Part shown: positions 32,523 through 41,363 of the stretch, piece by piece
How positions within the stretch are numbered: the stretch's first letter is position 1
Layout of the letters: every line of letters starts with the position of its first letter
Assembly (NCBI GenBank): GCA_038319025.1
Contig: JBBQCW010000002.1
Coordinates: 124,001-188,000 of the forward strand
Origin: JBBQCW01 sp038319025
Lineage (GTDB): Bacteria; Actinomycetota; Thermoleophilia; Solirubrobacterales; Solirubrobacteraceae
Reading direction: 5' to 3'
Length of the DNA: 64,000 nucleotides
Made by a program: the position numbers and the translations under genes
Notes under the pieces: model-generated
Told to the model about the DNA's origin: nothing
The model's input: only the letters and a program-made list of their open reading frames with translations
The model's database searches: none

Positions 32523-33455
32523 ATGGTCACTCACGAACACAGCACGATCCTGCTCACCGGTGCCACCGGATACGTCGGTGGCCAACTGCTCCCTGCCCTC
32601 CTGGACGCCGGGCACACCGTGCGCTGCCTGGCGCGGCGCCCTGAGCGCGCCAACCTCGACGCCCGCGCCCAGGTGGTGGCGGGCGACGTGCTGACCGGCG
32701 CCGGTCTGGACGCCGCGCTGGACGGGGTCGACGCCACGTACTACCTCGTCCACTCGATGGGCCGAGGCAACAAAGGCGACTTCGCCGCGCAGGACCGCCA
32801 GGGGGCCGAGACGTTCGGCGCTGCCGCTGCGCGGGCAGGAGTGAGCCGGACGATCTACCTCGGGGGCCTCGACGACGCGAGCGTCGACAACGGCGAGAGC
32901 GAGCATCTGCGCAGCAGGCACGAGGTCGGCCGCATCCTGAGCGAGCAGACCGATGGCGTCGTCTACGCCCAAGCCGCCATGATCATCGGGGCCGAGAGCG
33001 CCTCGTTCGTGATCCTGAGGCATCTGGTGAAGCGGCTTCCGGTGATGCTGACCCCTCGTTGGGTCGATACGCGGTCCCAACCGATCTCGATCCTGGACGT
33101 CGTCGGGGCACTTACGACCCTGGGATCGATGAGCGCCCCGCCATCAGAGGTGCAACTCGGCGGCGCGGAGGTCCTGACGTATCGGGCGATGATGGGGCGC
33201 TTTGCCGCTGTCATGGGCCGCCGGGCACCGGCGGTGCTCCGGGTGCCGGTGCTGACCCCTCGCCTCTCCTCCTACTGGGTATCGCTGTTCACCCCGGTCG
33301 AGGCCGGTCTCGTGCGCCCGTTGATCGACGGGCTGAGCACCGAGATGGTCGTCCGGATCCCGCCGCCGGCCGGCATCAACGACACCCCTCTGGGCTTTGA
33401 CGAAGCCGTGCGCCGGGCGCTCGCACCGTCGGAGAACTACCCTCCCCGACCGTGA
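32523..33455 (+). CDS. Atypical SDR / NAD(P)H-binding protein
   Basis: A 310-residue nucleotide-binding protein. It starts with HSTILLTGATGYVGGQLLPALLDAGHTVRCLARRPE: the TGATGYVGG dinucleotide motif and an arginine that favours NADP. The SDR part ends with VYAQAAMIIGAES and RSQPISILDVVGAL, as in NmrA-like and complex-I-NDUFA9-like proteins. The usual YxxxK catalytic pair is not evident, so it may be regulatory or act in quinone/lipid chemistry. The stop overlaps the next gene's start (GTGA). It is divergent from a MerR-DICT regulator. Confidence 0.82.
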   Translation: MVTHEHSTILLTGATGYVGGQLLPALLDAGHTVRCLARRPERANLDARAQVVAGDVLTGAGLDAALDGVDATYYLVHSMGRGNKGDFAAQDRQGAETFGAAAARAGVSRTIYLGGLDDASVDNGESEHLRSRHEVGRILSEQTDGVVYAQAAMIIGAESASFVILRHLVKRLPVMLTPRWVDTRSQPISILDVVGALTTLGSMSAPPSEVQLGGAEVLTYRAMMGRFAAVMGRRAPAVLRVPVLTPRLSSYWVSLFTPVEAGLVRPLIDGLSTEMVVRIPPPAGINDTPLGFDEAVRRALAPSENYPPRP

Positions 33456-34219
33456 TCGCTATCGCCACCTGGACGCAGGCGTTGATCGTCGTCGCCCTCG
33501 TCGGGTTCGCGGTCCTCGCTGTTTTCGCCGGTATCCGACGCCTGCTCAACGGCCGCACACAGCACGTCGCCCATGCGGTTATCCGGGACCCGGACGAAAG
33601 CACGGTGGTCGACGCCGACGGCGCTGTGCGATCCATCCAGGGCGCTGACATCACCATGCCCGCGGAGGAGCTGGAACAGATCTGGACTCCCACCCACCTT
33701 GAGCGCCTCGCCCGCACCTACTGGCGATTCCTCACCCGGGCCACGCTCGGTCTCATCCGCATCGCTTACACCGAGGACGAGCGGTTCGTCGTGTTCATCC
33801 ACCGGCCGTTCGTGCTGCTCAGCTTTCAGGCTCCGGAGTACGAGATGGACGCCGAGCGCGGCATCGTGCGCTGGCGCATAGAAAAGGGTCTGCTGGTGTC
33901 CCGGGCGGGCCGAGGAGGCAATGGGTATCTGGAGATCGACGTACGCCGCATACCGTGCGACGAACCCGGTATGGCCGCCGTCCACGTGGAGAACGAGGTC
34001 GCCAACTTCTACCCGGCCATCTCGGGGATCAGCCGCTGGGTCTACGCCAACACCCAGTCACGCATTCACGTGATCATCACCCACCGGTTCCTGCGCTCGC
34101 TGGCGCGGCTGGATTTTGCCGAGTCCAAGGTGGGCCGATTCGCCAGCAGCGAAGCCGAGCTGCCGGATCCGCGCCGGGAGCGCAGCGAGGACGAGGCGCC
34201 CGTCGGCACCCGAAGCTAG
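33452..34219 (+). CDS. Membrane-anchored protein of unknown function
   Basis: A 255-residue protein with one N-terminal membrane helix (ALIVVALVGFAVLAVFAGI) and a soluble domain. I do not recognise the family. The domain contains THLERLARTYWRFLTRATLG, RFVVFIHRPFVLLSFQAPEYEMD, a repeated strand pattern (GIVRWRIEKGLLVSRAGRGGNGYLEIDVRR) and NFYPAISGISRWVYANTQSRIHV. The beta-rich pattern with a bound-hydrophobe look could be a lipid- or ligand-binding fold. Translation is coupled to the NAD(P)-binding protein by a GTGA overlap, so the two probably function together at the membrane. Confidence 0.7.
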   Translation: MIAIATWTQALIVVALVGFAVLAVFAGIRRLLNGRTQHVAHAVIRDPDESTVVDADGAVRSIQGADITMPAEELEQIWTPTHLERLARTYWRFLTRATLGLIRIAYTEDERFVVFIHRPFVLLSFQAPEYEMDAERGIVRWRIEKGLLVSRAGRGGNGYLEIDVRRIPCDEPGMAAVHVENEVANFYPAISGISRWVYANTQSRIHVIITHRFLRSLARLDFAESKVGRFASSEAELPDPRRERSEDEAPVGTRS

Positions 34220-34253
34220 CCGACGCGCCGCGGACCGCTCGCGACCGCCCCCG

Positions 34254-35069
34254 TCATGTGGCCGCGACCTCCACCCGCGTTTCGGCCGTGGCGCCCGCAC
34301 GAAGCGCGCCCGCCATCGCGTGGTAGCCGCCGTCGACATGCAGGATCTCCCCCGTGATCGCCCGGGCCAGGTCCGACAGGAGGAAGCACACGGCGTCCGC
34401 CACCGGCGCCGGGTCGGTGGGATCCCAGGCGATCGGCGACTGTTGCTCCCAGGCTTCGAGCAGCCGATCGAACGCGGGGATCCCGTTGGCCGCCCGCGTG
34501 CTGAGCGGGCCGGCAGCGATCAGGTTGGCCCGGATACGTCGCGGGCCAAGATCGCGGGCGACGTAGCGATTGACCGACTCCAGCGCTGCCTTGCAGACGC
34601 CCATCCAGTTGTAGACCGGCCAGGCGCCGGCGGCGTCAAAGTCCAGGCCGACGAGCGCGCCGCCCTCCGCGGGGGCGAGCTCCTGGAGCACGCGGCCAAG
34701 AGAAGCGTATGAGAAGGCGCTGGTCTGAAACGCCATGTTCACCCCCTCTGGGCGGGCGTGCAGAAAGTCGCCGGCGAGGGCGTCACGCGGGGCGAAGGCC
34801 ACCGCGTGCAACGCTCCATCGACACCGCCCCATTCGGTGCGTAGGTGGTCGGTCAGGCGGTCCAGATCCTCCGGCTGAGTGAGGTCGACAGCGAGCACCT
34901 CGGCAGGCCGAGGGAGCTGCGCCGCCGCCGCCGCGGTGAGCGCTTGGTCGCGCGGAAAGGCAGTCAGAATCAGCTGCGCTCCCGCCAGCTGGGCCTTCTC
35001 GGCGGCCGCAAAGGCGATGCTGTCGAGGTTGACGATGCCGGTGATGATCAGGCGCTTGTCGGTAAGCAT
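34254..35069 (-). CDS. fabI: Enoyl-[acyl-carrier-protein] reductase, InhA type
   Basis: A 271-residue SDR enzyme for the last step of fatty-acid elongation, NADH-dependent. The sequence follows InhA closely: IITGIVNLDSIAFAAAEKAQ, GAQLILTAFPRD, then VVGMDFDP-like VGLDFDAAGAWPVYNWMGVC, where Y and K sit six residues apart (YNWMGVCK, active site), then ESVNRYVARDLGPRRIRANL, AAGPLSTRA and ITGEILHVDGGYH. It lies 13 bases after the purE stop on the same strand and may be the last gene of the dab-pur operon. The start at 35069 gives MLTDKRLIITG, the expected N-terminus. Confidence 0.93.
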   Translation of the reverse strand: MLTDKRLIITGIVNLDSIAFAAAEKAQLAGAQLILTAFPRDQALTAAAAAQLPRPAEVLAVDLTQPEDLDRLTDHLRTEWGGVDGALHAVAFAPRDALAGDFLHARPEGVNMAFQTSAFSYASLGRVLQELAPAEGGALVGLDFDAAGAWPVYNWMGVCKAALESVNRYVARDLGPRRIRANLIAAGPLSTRAANGIPAFDRLLEAWEQQSPIAWDPTDPAPVADAVCFLLSDLARAITGEILHVDGGYHAMAGALRAGATAETRVEVAAT

Positions 35070-35081
35070 GGGGCTCCGGGG

Positions 35082-35585
35082 TCAGTCAGGGACGTAAGTG
35101 GTTCGCACAGCGGCGTCTTTGCCGCGGGCAAGGTCGGCCAGCGCTGCCTGCGCGGCGATTACCGCCTCCCGCAGCTCAGCGTCGGCCAGAGCGAGGATCC
35201 GCGCGGCGAGCAAGCCCGCGTTGCGGGCGCCGCCGATCGACACGGTCGCCACGGGGATGCCCGCAGGCATCTGCACGATCGACAACAACGAGTCCAGCCC
35301 GTCGAGGTGGCGCAGCGCGACGGGCACGCCGATCACGGGCAGCGCCGTGACGGACGCCAGCATCCCGGGCAGGTGAGCGGCTCCGCCGGCGCCGGCGATC
35401 AGTACGCCGACGCCACGGTCCGCCGCCCCGGCACCGTAGGCCAGCATGTCTTGCGGCGTGCGATGCGCGGACACCACGCGGATCTCGTGCGCGACGCCCA
35501 GTTCGATCAGCACGTCGGCAGCGCCCTGCATGATCGGCAGGTCCGAGTCGCTCCCCATGACGATTCCAACGCGGGGCACGGTCAT
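35082..35585 (-). CDS. purE: N5-carboxyaminoimidazole ribonucleotide mutase PurE
   Basis: A 167-residue enzyme converting N5-CAIR to CAIR in purine synthesis. The diagnostic motif is GIVMGSDSDLPIMQGAADVL, followed by SAHRTPQDMLAYG (catalytic histidine), IAGAGGAAHLPGMLAS and VPVALRHLDGLDSLLSIVQMP. This is the class I bacterial mutase, which works with PurK; the two are coupled by an overlap of start and stop codons. It is the fifth consecutive gene of an operon that begins with dabB. Confidence 0.96.
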   Translation of the reverse strand: MTVPRVGIVMGSDSDLPIMQGAADVLIELGVAHEIRVVSAHRTPQDMLAYGAGAADRGVGVLIAGAGGAAHLPGMLASVTALPVIGVPVALRHLDGLDSLLSIVQMPAGIPVATVSIGGARNAGLLAARILALADAELREAVIAAQAALADLARGKDAAVRTTYVPD

Positions 35586-36751
35586 GCCACCCGTCCTTCG
35601 AGCTTGGCGACGGCACGGTGCGCGTCGGCGCGGACAGCGAGGAGATCCTCCCCGCAGACCGTGACATGGCCGAGCTTGCGACCTGGGGCGGGCGTCTTGC
35701 CGTAAAGGTGAACGTGTGCGCCTTGAACGGAAAGGGCATCCGGCAGGTTGGCGGCCGGGTCCTCAGCGCCGGCGCCCCCCACGACGTTGACGGTGACGAC
35801 GGCCGGGGCGCGAAGGGCACTGAGCCCGAGCGGCCACCCGAGCACCGCTCGCAGGTGCTGCTCAAACTGCGAGGTGCAAGCGCCCTCGATTGTCCAATGG
35901 CCGGAGTTGTGTGGGCGCAGCGCCAGCTCGTTGACGAACAGTTCGCCGCCCACGACGAACAGCTCCACCGCGATGACACCGACGGCGCCGACCGCCTCGG
36001 CGATGGCCGCTGCGAGCTCACCGGCCTCCGAGGCCAGCGTGGGATCGATCGGCGCGGGGGCGAGAATCTCGCGGCACATCGCGTCGCGCTGAACGGTCTG
36101 CACCACGGGGTAGATGGCCGTGGCGCCGCGCGCGGAACGGGCCACCATCACCGCCAACTCGGCATCGATCGCCAGCCGCGGCTCCACCAGAAGCCCGTCC
36201 CGCGCCTCGGCCAGCAGCGCTTCCAGCGTCGTCGAGTCCGGCACCGTCCAGACGCCGCGGCCGTCGTAGCCGCCGCGCGGAGCCTTGGCCACCAGCGGCC
36301 AGCCATGGACCTGAGCGAAGCCGTCCGCCTCCGCCGGCGTCCGCGCATGGACGAACGGCGGAACGGGAAAGCCGGAGCCGCCCAGCGTGCGGCGGGCGTG
36401 CAGCTTGTCCTGGGCCATGCGCTTGGCCCCAGCTCCGGGCGCCACCGTGATCCCCTCAGCCTCCAGGGTGGCCAGATGCTCCGCGGGCACGTGTTCGTGG
36501 TCGAAAGTCAGCACGTCGCACTCGGCCGCGAACGCCCGCAACGCATGAAGATCGGCGGGGTCGCCCTGCACCAGACGGGCGCCCGCCCGCACGGCGGGAT
36601 CCTGAGCAGACGTGGCCAGCACGTACAGCTCGACCCCGAGCCCGATCGCCGCTTGGTGGGTCATGCGCGCCAACTGGCCCGCGCCGACCATCCCCACGCG
36701 GGTCGCACGGACGGCCGCAGCGGGGTCGGATGTGACGACGATGGCGCTCAC
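35582..36751 (-). CDS. purK: N5-carboxyaminoimidazole ribonucleotide synthase PurK
   Basis: A 389-residue ATP-grasp enzyme: AIR + ATP + bicarbonate gives N5-CAIR. The N-terminal Rossmann-like part begins VGMVGAGQLARMTHQAAIGL. The ATP-grasp core has PLVAKAPRGGYDGRGVW, the carboxylate-grip region EPRLAIDAELAVMVARS, and the metal-site stretch NELALRPHNSGHWTIEGACTSQFEQH. Bicarbonate is a direct substrate, which gives a biochemical link to the DabAB inorganic-carbon genes upstream in the same operon. The start is GTG at 36751, overlapping the stop of the PII-like gene. Confidence 0.95.
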   Translation of the reverse strand: MSAIVVTSDPAAAVRATRVGMVGAGQLARMTHQAAIGLGVELYVLATSAQDPAVRAGARLVQGDPADLHALRAFAAECDVLTFDHEHVPAEHLATLEAEGITVAPGAGAKRMAQDKLHARRTLGGSGFPVPPFVHARTPAEADGFAQVHGWPLVAKAPRGGYDGRGVWTVPDSTTLEALLAEARDGLLVEPRLAIDAELAVMVARSARGATAIYPVVQTVQRDAMCREILAPAPIDPTLASEAGELAAAIAEAVGAVGVIAVELFVVGGELFVNELALRPHNSGHWTIEGACTSQFEQHLRAVLGWPLGLSALRAPAVVTVNVVGGAGAEDPAANLPDALSVQGAHVHLYGKTPAPGRKLGHVTVCGEDLLAVRADAHRAVAKLEGRVA

Positions 36752-37071
36752 ACGAAGTACTCAGGGCGGCTGACGTAGGTCTCCGAGAGAAACATCACGC
36801 CCGGGACCTCATCCAGCAGCGGCCGCAGCCCCGCCAGGAGGGCGTCCGCCTGCTCGTCCGGGACCACCGAGATCAGCAGCTCCAGGGCGGCCTGGTCGTT
36901 GAAGAGCAGACGACCTTGGTGGTAGCCGTCGTGCCCCAGCCCGGATACCCCGGAGAGGCTTGTGAATCCCGTCGCACCCGCGGCCTTGAACACTTGCCGT
37001 ACGGCCTGGGCGTCAGCTCCGCTGACCACAACTTCGAACTTCGTCATCCTCGTAAGTCCGTCGCGGCTCAT
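36748..37071 (-). CDS. PII-like protein between dabA and purK
   Basis: A 107-residue protein with a PII-like ferredoxin-fold pattern: MTKFEVVVSGADAQAVRQVF, GATGFTSLSGVSGLGHDG, LLISVVPDEQADALLAGLRP and VPGVMFLSETYVSR. The segment SGLGHDGYHQG occupies the T-loop position. Canonical PII uridylylation or adenylylation sites are not seen. PII-like proteins are known to be associated with inorganic-carbon transporters (SbtB, and PII genes next to dab). The start at 37071 was chosen because AGGAG lies 8 bases upstream and the ATG overlaps the dabA stop; the later ATG at 37047 has no spacing for a ribosome site. Confidence 0.8.
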   Translation of the reverse strand: MSRDGLTRMTKFEVVVSGADAQAVRQVFKAAGATGFTSLSGVSGLGHDGYHQGRLLFNDQAALELLISVVPDEQADALLAGLRPLLDEVPGVMFLSETYVSRPEYFV

Positions 37072-39623
37072 CGCTCGCGCTCCTCTCCGGTCGTCCACGG
37101 CTCCCAGCCGTGGGGGGTGTGGCGCTGCCAGACATCCTCGAACCCTTCACGCGCGGCCAGGGACACCCAGCCGTTGTTGAAGAAGTGCTGCAGGATCGTG
37201 TTGCGATCGACGATCGCGGCGATCCGCTCCAGGGGGGCTTGCACGATGGCCAGCAGGCGCATCGGCTCGTGCACAAGGCGGTCCCCGTCGGCCACCGACT
37301 GCCAGGGCAGGCCCATCTGCAGGTCGCCGTCGTGCCCGGCCATCACGCCGATTCCGCCCACGACGTTGTGGACGGTCTTGGTACCGGCGCCGAAAACGGC
37401 CGGGTCGACCGTGGAAAAGTAGTACTGGGCGTTGATCCACTGAGCCACGACCAGCGGGGCCGTGAGGATCGTCTCCAGAGCGCCGGCGTCGACATCGACG
37501 GCCGCCTCGTAGGAATGCAGGAACGCGCGCCGCTGCAGATCGAGGCCCTGCGTCATGGCCCGGGGGCCCACGATGAACGCCGCGTTGCCGGCCAGCCCCC
37601 ATTCGGGAAAGACCTGGGCCCAGTCCGTGGAGCGGGCGCGCACTCGCCGCGCGATGACGCGCGACGGGCGCCCCGAACGGCTCCCCGGAAGAATCAGACC
37701 GCGCTCGACGCTGAGCCCTTCGCCGGCGCGCTCCAAGTCGGCGGCCAAGCTCTCGAGCTCCTCGCGATGGGTCTCCGGGATCAGGTGGCGGTCGAAGATC
37801 GCCACCTGATCGGTCGCCGTGTCGTGCTCGGCACCGATGAACCAGGTGTCCTGGGGGATGTGGATACCGCGCGTCGCGAGGTGATCGCGCACTGCGGGCT
37901 CGTTGAGGATGACGCAGGCGACGCGGGCGTTCGGGGCACCCCGGTTGCCGCCGCAGGCACCGCAGTCCAGCGAGGACGCGTAGGGGTTGTTTTCGGTGGT
38001 GCTCCCGTGGCCGCAAAGGACGACGAGCCGCGCGAACCCTTCGGTAAGCCCCATCATCGTGAGGGCGACCTCACCGAACAACCCGCGCTCTTCGAGCGTG
38101 AATCCCTCCTGCACGGTCAAGTCCGTCGGGGCGGGCGGAGCCGCGCTGCGCTTCAGGCGTCCGCGCAGGAGGCCGTACGGACCGGCCAGGAGCGTTTTGC
38201 TCGCGGCCAGAGGCGCGGCCGCCCAGCCGGATGCCTCCGCCAGGGCAAAGGGACCGAGCACATCGTCCTTGGCGTGGTGAAACCCGTCCTCCGCGCCGGC
38301 CAGGGCATTGCGTCCGGCCAGATTGCGGTCCACCATCGCCTGGGCGCCCGGGGCGGCCAATTCGCTGATGTCGTTCGTGGGCGCCAGCAGCACCGGACAC
38401 AGTGCGCTGGAGGCGCCACCGGCCACGTCGCTGAAGCGAATGGCGACGGCGAAGAACCCCGCGAACCCGAGCGTCTCGTACGGGCCCAGAGACTCCAGAT
38501 GTCGGCGCAGACCCTCCGAGCGCACGTCGATGCAGCACACCAACTGTGCCTCAGGCCGAGCCGCGGCCAGGGCGTCGGCGGGACGGGCCATGCTCTCCAG
38601 CAGTGCGTCGCGATGATGGCCTTCGTAAGCGGCCAGCCACAGCAGGCGCCGCTCATCGACGGTTACCCCTGCCAGCGCCTCTTCGATCGGGGCCAGTTCG
38701 ACCGCGCCTATGGTCCCGACACCGAGCGCCCGGGCGAGCGTCACGGCGCGCTCGCCCGGGGTGGGCGCCGCGGGGCAGGGCGTCGCGGCCGGCCTGGAGT
38801 CGGGGTCGTACCCGGCCTCGGCCAGGAGGACCGCTTCGTAGGTCAGTCGCAGGGCGAGGTAGTCGACCAGATCGATGCCGGTTGAATGCTCCCCACGCCA
38901 GCGCACGTGCGCAGCCCAGCCGGGCAGCGACACCAGATGCGCCTCAAACTGGGCGCGGTGCTCGTCGGGGCCTACGCCGAGCGATGAGAGCGCCTGGAGC
39001 GCTGCGTCCTCCGGGCGCTCGGGGATCTCCCGCAGCCGTTCGCGCACGCCGCTGGGCAGTGACCGATCGCGTCGGGCCAGCTGACGCCAGGCCGGGTGAA
39101 AACCGAGTTCTCGGCCGGGCATCGGCCATGCGGACTGCCCGGCATCCAGAAACGCCGAACACCATTTGATGGTCTGTGCATCGACCGCAGCCGCCACGGC
39201 GGTGTTGGCGCGCTCGCTTCGGGTCAGCGACGTTCGCAAGGGCGCTGGCCCCGGCTCACCGTTGTGCAGTTCCGCGACGAGCAGGTCCTCCAAACTCATG
39301 CTCGCGCCGCCCACCGATACCGGCGCCCCATCGATCAAATCCGGCCGCAGGCGGCGAAGGGTCAGGCGTAGGTCGGAATCCGTGATCCGACCTGCCGCGT
39401 GCGCCTCCCGGAACGCCACCTCGTCAAGCGTGCCGCGTGCGCCCAGCGCGCTCTCGGCGACGGCGATCGCCTCACTGAACGGGCGATCAACGAGCCCACC
39501 GAGGGGGTTGACGGCGATGAACGTCTCCAGCGGCCAGGACGGTACGAGGATGCGCGACGCCAGCGTGACCTCAGCCGACAGGCGCGCGCGCTGGACCGGG
39601 CCGACCTCGAGTGTCGCAGTCAT
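37068..39623 (-). CDS. dabA: DabA, carbonic-anhydrase-like subunit of the inorganic carbon accumulation complex
   Basis: An 851-residue member of UPF0753/DUF2309. It pairs with the NuoL-like DabB to hydrate CO2 vectorially and accumulate bicarbonate. The zinc site of DabA is visible: CCIDVRSE (cysteine 364 and aspartate 366) and VLCGHGSTTENNPYASSLDC (histidine 539, cysteine 554), the same C-D-H-C layout as in the characterised Halothiobacillus protein. The N-terminus has PSWPLETFIAVNPLGGLV, another family hallmark. The ATG at 39623 overlaps the dabB stop; the ATGA overlap with the PII-like gene is at the other end. A soluble protein that docks on the membrane subunit. Confidence 0.93.
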   Translation of the reverse strand: MTATLEVGPVQRARLSAEVTLASRILVPSWPLETFIAVNPLGGLVDRPFSEAIAVAESALGARGTLDEVAFREAHAAGRITDSDLRLTLRRLRPDLIDGAPVSVGGASMSLEDLLVAELHNGEPGPAPLRTSLTRSERANTAVAAAVDAQTIKWCSAFLDAGQSAWPMPGRELGFHPAWRQLARRDRSLPSGVRERLREIPERPEDAALQALSSLGVGPDEHRAQFEAHLVSLPGWAAHVRWRGEHSTGIDLVDYLALRLTYEAVLLAEAGYDPDSRPAATPCPAAPTPGERAVTLARALGVGTIGAVELAPIEEALAGVTVDERRLLWLAAYEGHHRDALLESMARPADALAAARPEAQLVCCIDVRSEGLRRHLESLGPYETLGFAGFFAVAIRFSDVAGGASSALCPVLLAPTNDISELAAPGAQAMVDRNLAGRNALAGAEDGFHHAKDDVLGPFALAEASGWAAAPLAASKTLLAGPYGLLRGRLKRSAAPPAPTDLTVQEGFTLEERGLFGEVALTMMGLTEGFARLVVLCGHGSTTENNPYASSLDCGACGGNRGAPNARVACVILNEPAVRDHLATRGIHIPQDTWFIGAEHDTATDQVAIFDRHLIPETHREELESLAADLERAGEGLSVERGLILPGSRSGRPSRVIARRVRARSTDWAQVFPEWGLAGNAAFIVGPRAMTQGLDLQRRAFLHSYEAAVDVDAGALETILTAPLVVAQWINAQYYFSTVDPAVFGAGTKTVHNVVGGIGVMAGHDGDLQMGLPWQSVADGDRLVHEPMRLLAIVQAPLERIAAIVDRNTILQHFFNNGWVSLAAREGFEDVWQRHTPHGWEPWTTGEERER

Positions 39624-41230
39624 GACCGCACCCCTGTGGTCGCAGCGGCTGGATTCGGGCGCACGACGGGCTGCGTACCGCGTGCGCCCGTGCCGCGGAC
39701 CCGAGCAGGCGTGACGGCCTGGCCGGCGCCGAGCGCCAGCACGTACAGCGTTCGATGCCATTCGCCCAGCCGCGCCAGCGGCGGGGAGAGGCGGATGAGG
39801 GTGATGGCGCCCAACAGCGCGACCACGACGATCAGCCAGAGCGAGGACACCGTGGCGGTGCCGGCCCCGCGCAGCGCGGGCTCCATGTACCGAGTGAAGG
39901 CTTCGAGCGCGGTGACGTACGCGCCGAGAACCACGAGGAGCACCCCCATTGCTACGAGCACTCCACGTGCCGTGGCGTGGCGGTTGAGCCAACCCCACGT
40001 TGCCCAGGCGGATGTCGCCCAGGCGAACAGCAGCGGGGCGGCGCTCGCGTGGGCGCTCTGAACCGGCACGATGGAGATCAGCAGGAGGCCGGCGATCAGG
40101 GCGGCCGGAGCCACTGCGCAGACGGCGATCACCCAGGCGCGCGCCGCCGGGGTGAGCCGGGGTGCCGGCGGTGCATGTTCGTGGCGGACCAGCCGCGTGA
40201 CCGCGGAACCGGACCCGAGGAAGAGCGTGGCCTTGTACATACCGTGGGCTACGAGATGAAAGATCGCGGCGGCGAAGGCCCCCAGCCCGCAGGTCATGAT
40301 CATGAAGCCCATCTGCCCCATCGTGGAATGAGTCAGAGCGCCCTTGACGTCGGGTTTGGTGAGCATCAGCGTGGTGCCGTACACCGTGGTTGCCGCGCCC
40401 GCGGTGAACGCGATGCCCGTTGCCGCCGTCGAGGCGCCGAACAGCGGGCTCATGCGAACCAGCAGGATGCCTCCCGCGTTCACGATGCCCGCGTGCAGCA
40501 ACGCGGATACCGGGGTCGGAGCGGCGAGCGTCACCGGTAGCCAACCCTGGAAGGGCAACTGGGCGCAACGCGCGAGCGCGGCGATGACCAGCAGGCAAGC
40601 GACCACGGCGAGAGCCTCGGAGTGCCCGGACAGAGTCGTGCCGTCCCCGAGTCGGCGCATGTCCAGGCCACCCCAGGTGATGGTTGCGATGGCGACCGCG
40701 GCCCAGAGGGCGGCATCACCGATCGTGAAAGCGCGGATGGTGCGGCGGACCCCCTCCCGTGCGGCCGGCATCTGGGTGTACAGGCCGAGGGCCAGGATCA
40801 GCGCCACGCCCGAGAGGGTCCATCCGATGGCCAGACCGATGAGGGTGGCCGAGCACGCGACCGTTGCGGTCGCCGAGGTCAACAGCCCGGTGGCGGCAAA
40901 GAACCGTGGCGCTCGATCGTCACCATGCAGGTAGCGCCCCGCGAAAACCTGCACGACGGCGCTCACGCCGAGCACGAGAAGCAGCAGCAGAGCGCCGATG
41001 CGGTTGGCGTAGAAGCCCGCGATCGCGCGCCCGTCTTGGGCCAGGACGGCGGAGACCGGACCATCGAACGCCGTCGCCGCCGTTACTGCCACCGCGCAGG
41101 CAAAGGCGAGCCCGGTGAGTACGGCGCCGCCCTGGGCCAGACCCGCAACGCCACGGGTACGAGCGAGGAGGCGGCCGCCCGCAACGCCGAGCAGCGGAAG
41201 CAGGATGGCCATGACCAGCACGGCGCTCAT
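39620..41230 (-). CDS. dabB: DabB, NuoL/MrpA-like proton-channel subunit
   Basis: A 536-residue antiporter-like membrane protein of the complex I NuoL/MrpA family with about 13 helices. It has the proton-antiporter core: LPFQGWLPVTLAAPTPVSAL with the lysine/histidine-type region, LLHAGIVNAGGILLVRMSP, THSTMGQMGFMIMTCGLGAF and LVAHGMYKATLFLGSGS. Its partner gene dabA follows with an ATGA overlap, which identifies it as DabB rather than a respiratory subunit. The ATG at 41230 was chosen because MSAVLVMAILLPLLGVAGG begins the first helix and AAGGG lies upstream. Confidence 0.9.
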   Translation of the reverse strand: MSAVLVMAILLPLLGVAGGRLLARTRGVAGLAQGGAVLTGLAFACAVAVTAATAFDGPVSAVLAQDGRAIAGFYANRIGALLLLLVLGVSAVVQVFAGRYLHGDDRAPRFFAATGLLTSATATVACSATLIGLAIGWTLSGVALILALGLYTQMPAAREGVRRTIRAFTIGDAALWAAVAIATITWGGLDMRRLGDGTTLSGHSEALAVVACLLVIAALARCAQLPFQGWLPVTLAAPTPVSALLHAGIVNAGGILLVRMSPLFGASTAATGIAFTAGAATTVYGTTLMLTKPDVKGALTHSTMGQMGFMIMTCGLGAFAAAIFHLVAHGMYKATLFLGSGSAVTRLVRHEHAPPAPRLTPAARAWVIAVCAVAPAALIAGLLLISIVPVQSAHASAAPLLFAWATSAWATWGWLNRHATARGVLVAMGVLLVVLGAYVTALEAFTRYMEPALRGAGTATVSSLWLIVVVALLGAITLIRLSPPLARLGEWHRTLYVLALGAGQAVTPARVRGTGARGTQPVVRPNPAAATTGVRS

Positions 41231-41285
41231 GGGGTCCGCCCTTTGCCGCCGGAACAGGCTGGAGGGGCGTCTTCTCGAAGCAGCA

Positions 41286-41326
41286 ACATACGTCCCAGAA
41301 TATACGACTTCAAATACGTATGTCAA
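41286..41326 (-). promoter_or_regulatory. dab operon promoter with an operator pair
   Basis: On the minus strand TTGACA (41321-41326) and TATATT (41299-41304) are 16 bases apart. The -10 is flanked by ACATACGT (41286-41293) and ACGTATGT (41316-41323), perfect inverted copies whose centres are 30 bases apart, about three helical turns. The right copy contains the palindrome ATACGTAT, placed between -35 and -10. This is a strong candidate operator for the divergent winged-helix regulator. Confidence 0.75.
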
Positions 41327-41363
41327 GAAGCGTGTTTTGCAAACCGTGAATCAAGGAGCAGAG

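Noticed and set aside
37068..40598. A 1176-residue reading of dabA beginning far upstream
   Set aside because: The extra 325 residues overlap dabB in another frame and lack homology; the ATG at 39623 overlaps the dabB stop and begins the known N-terminus.
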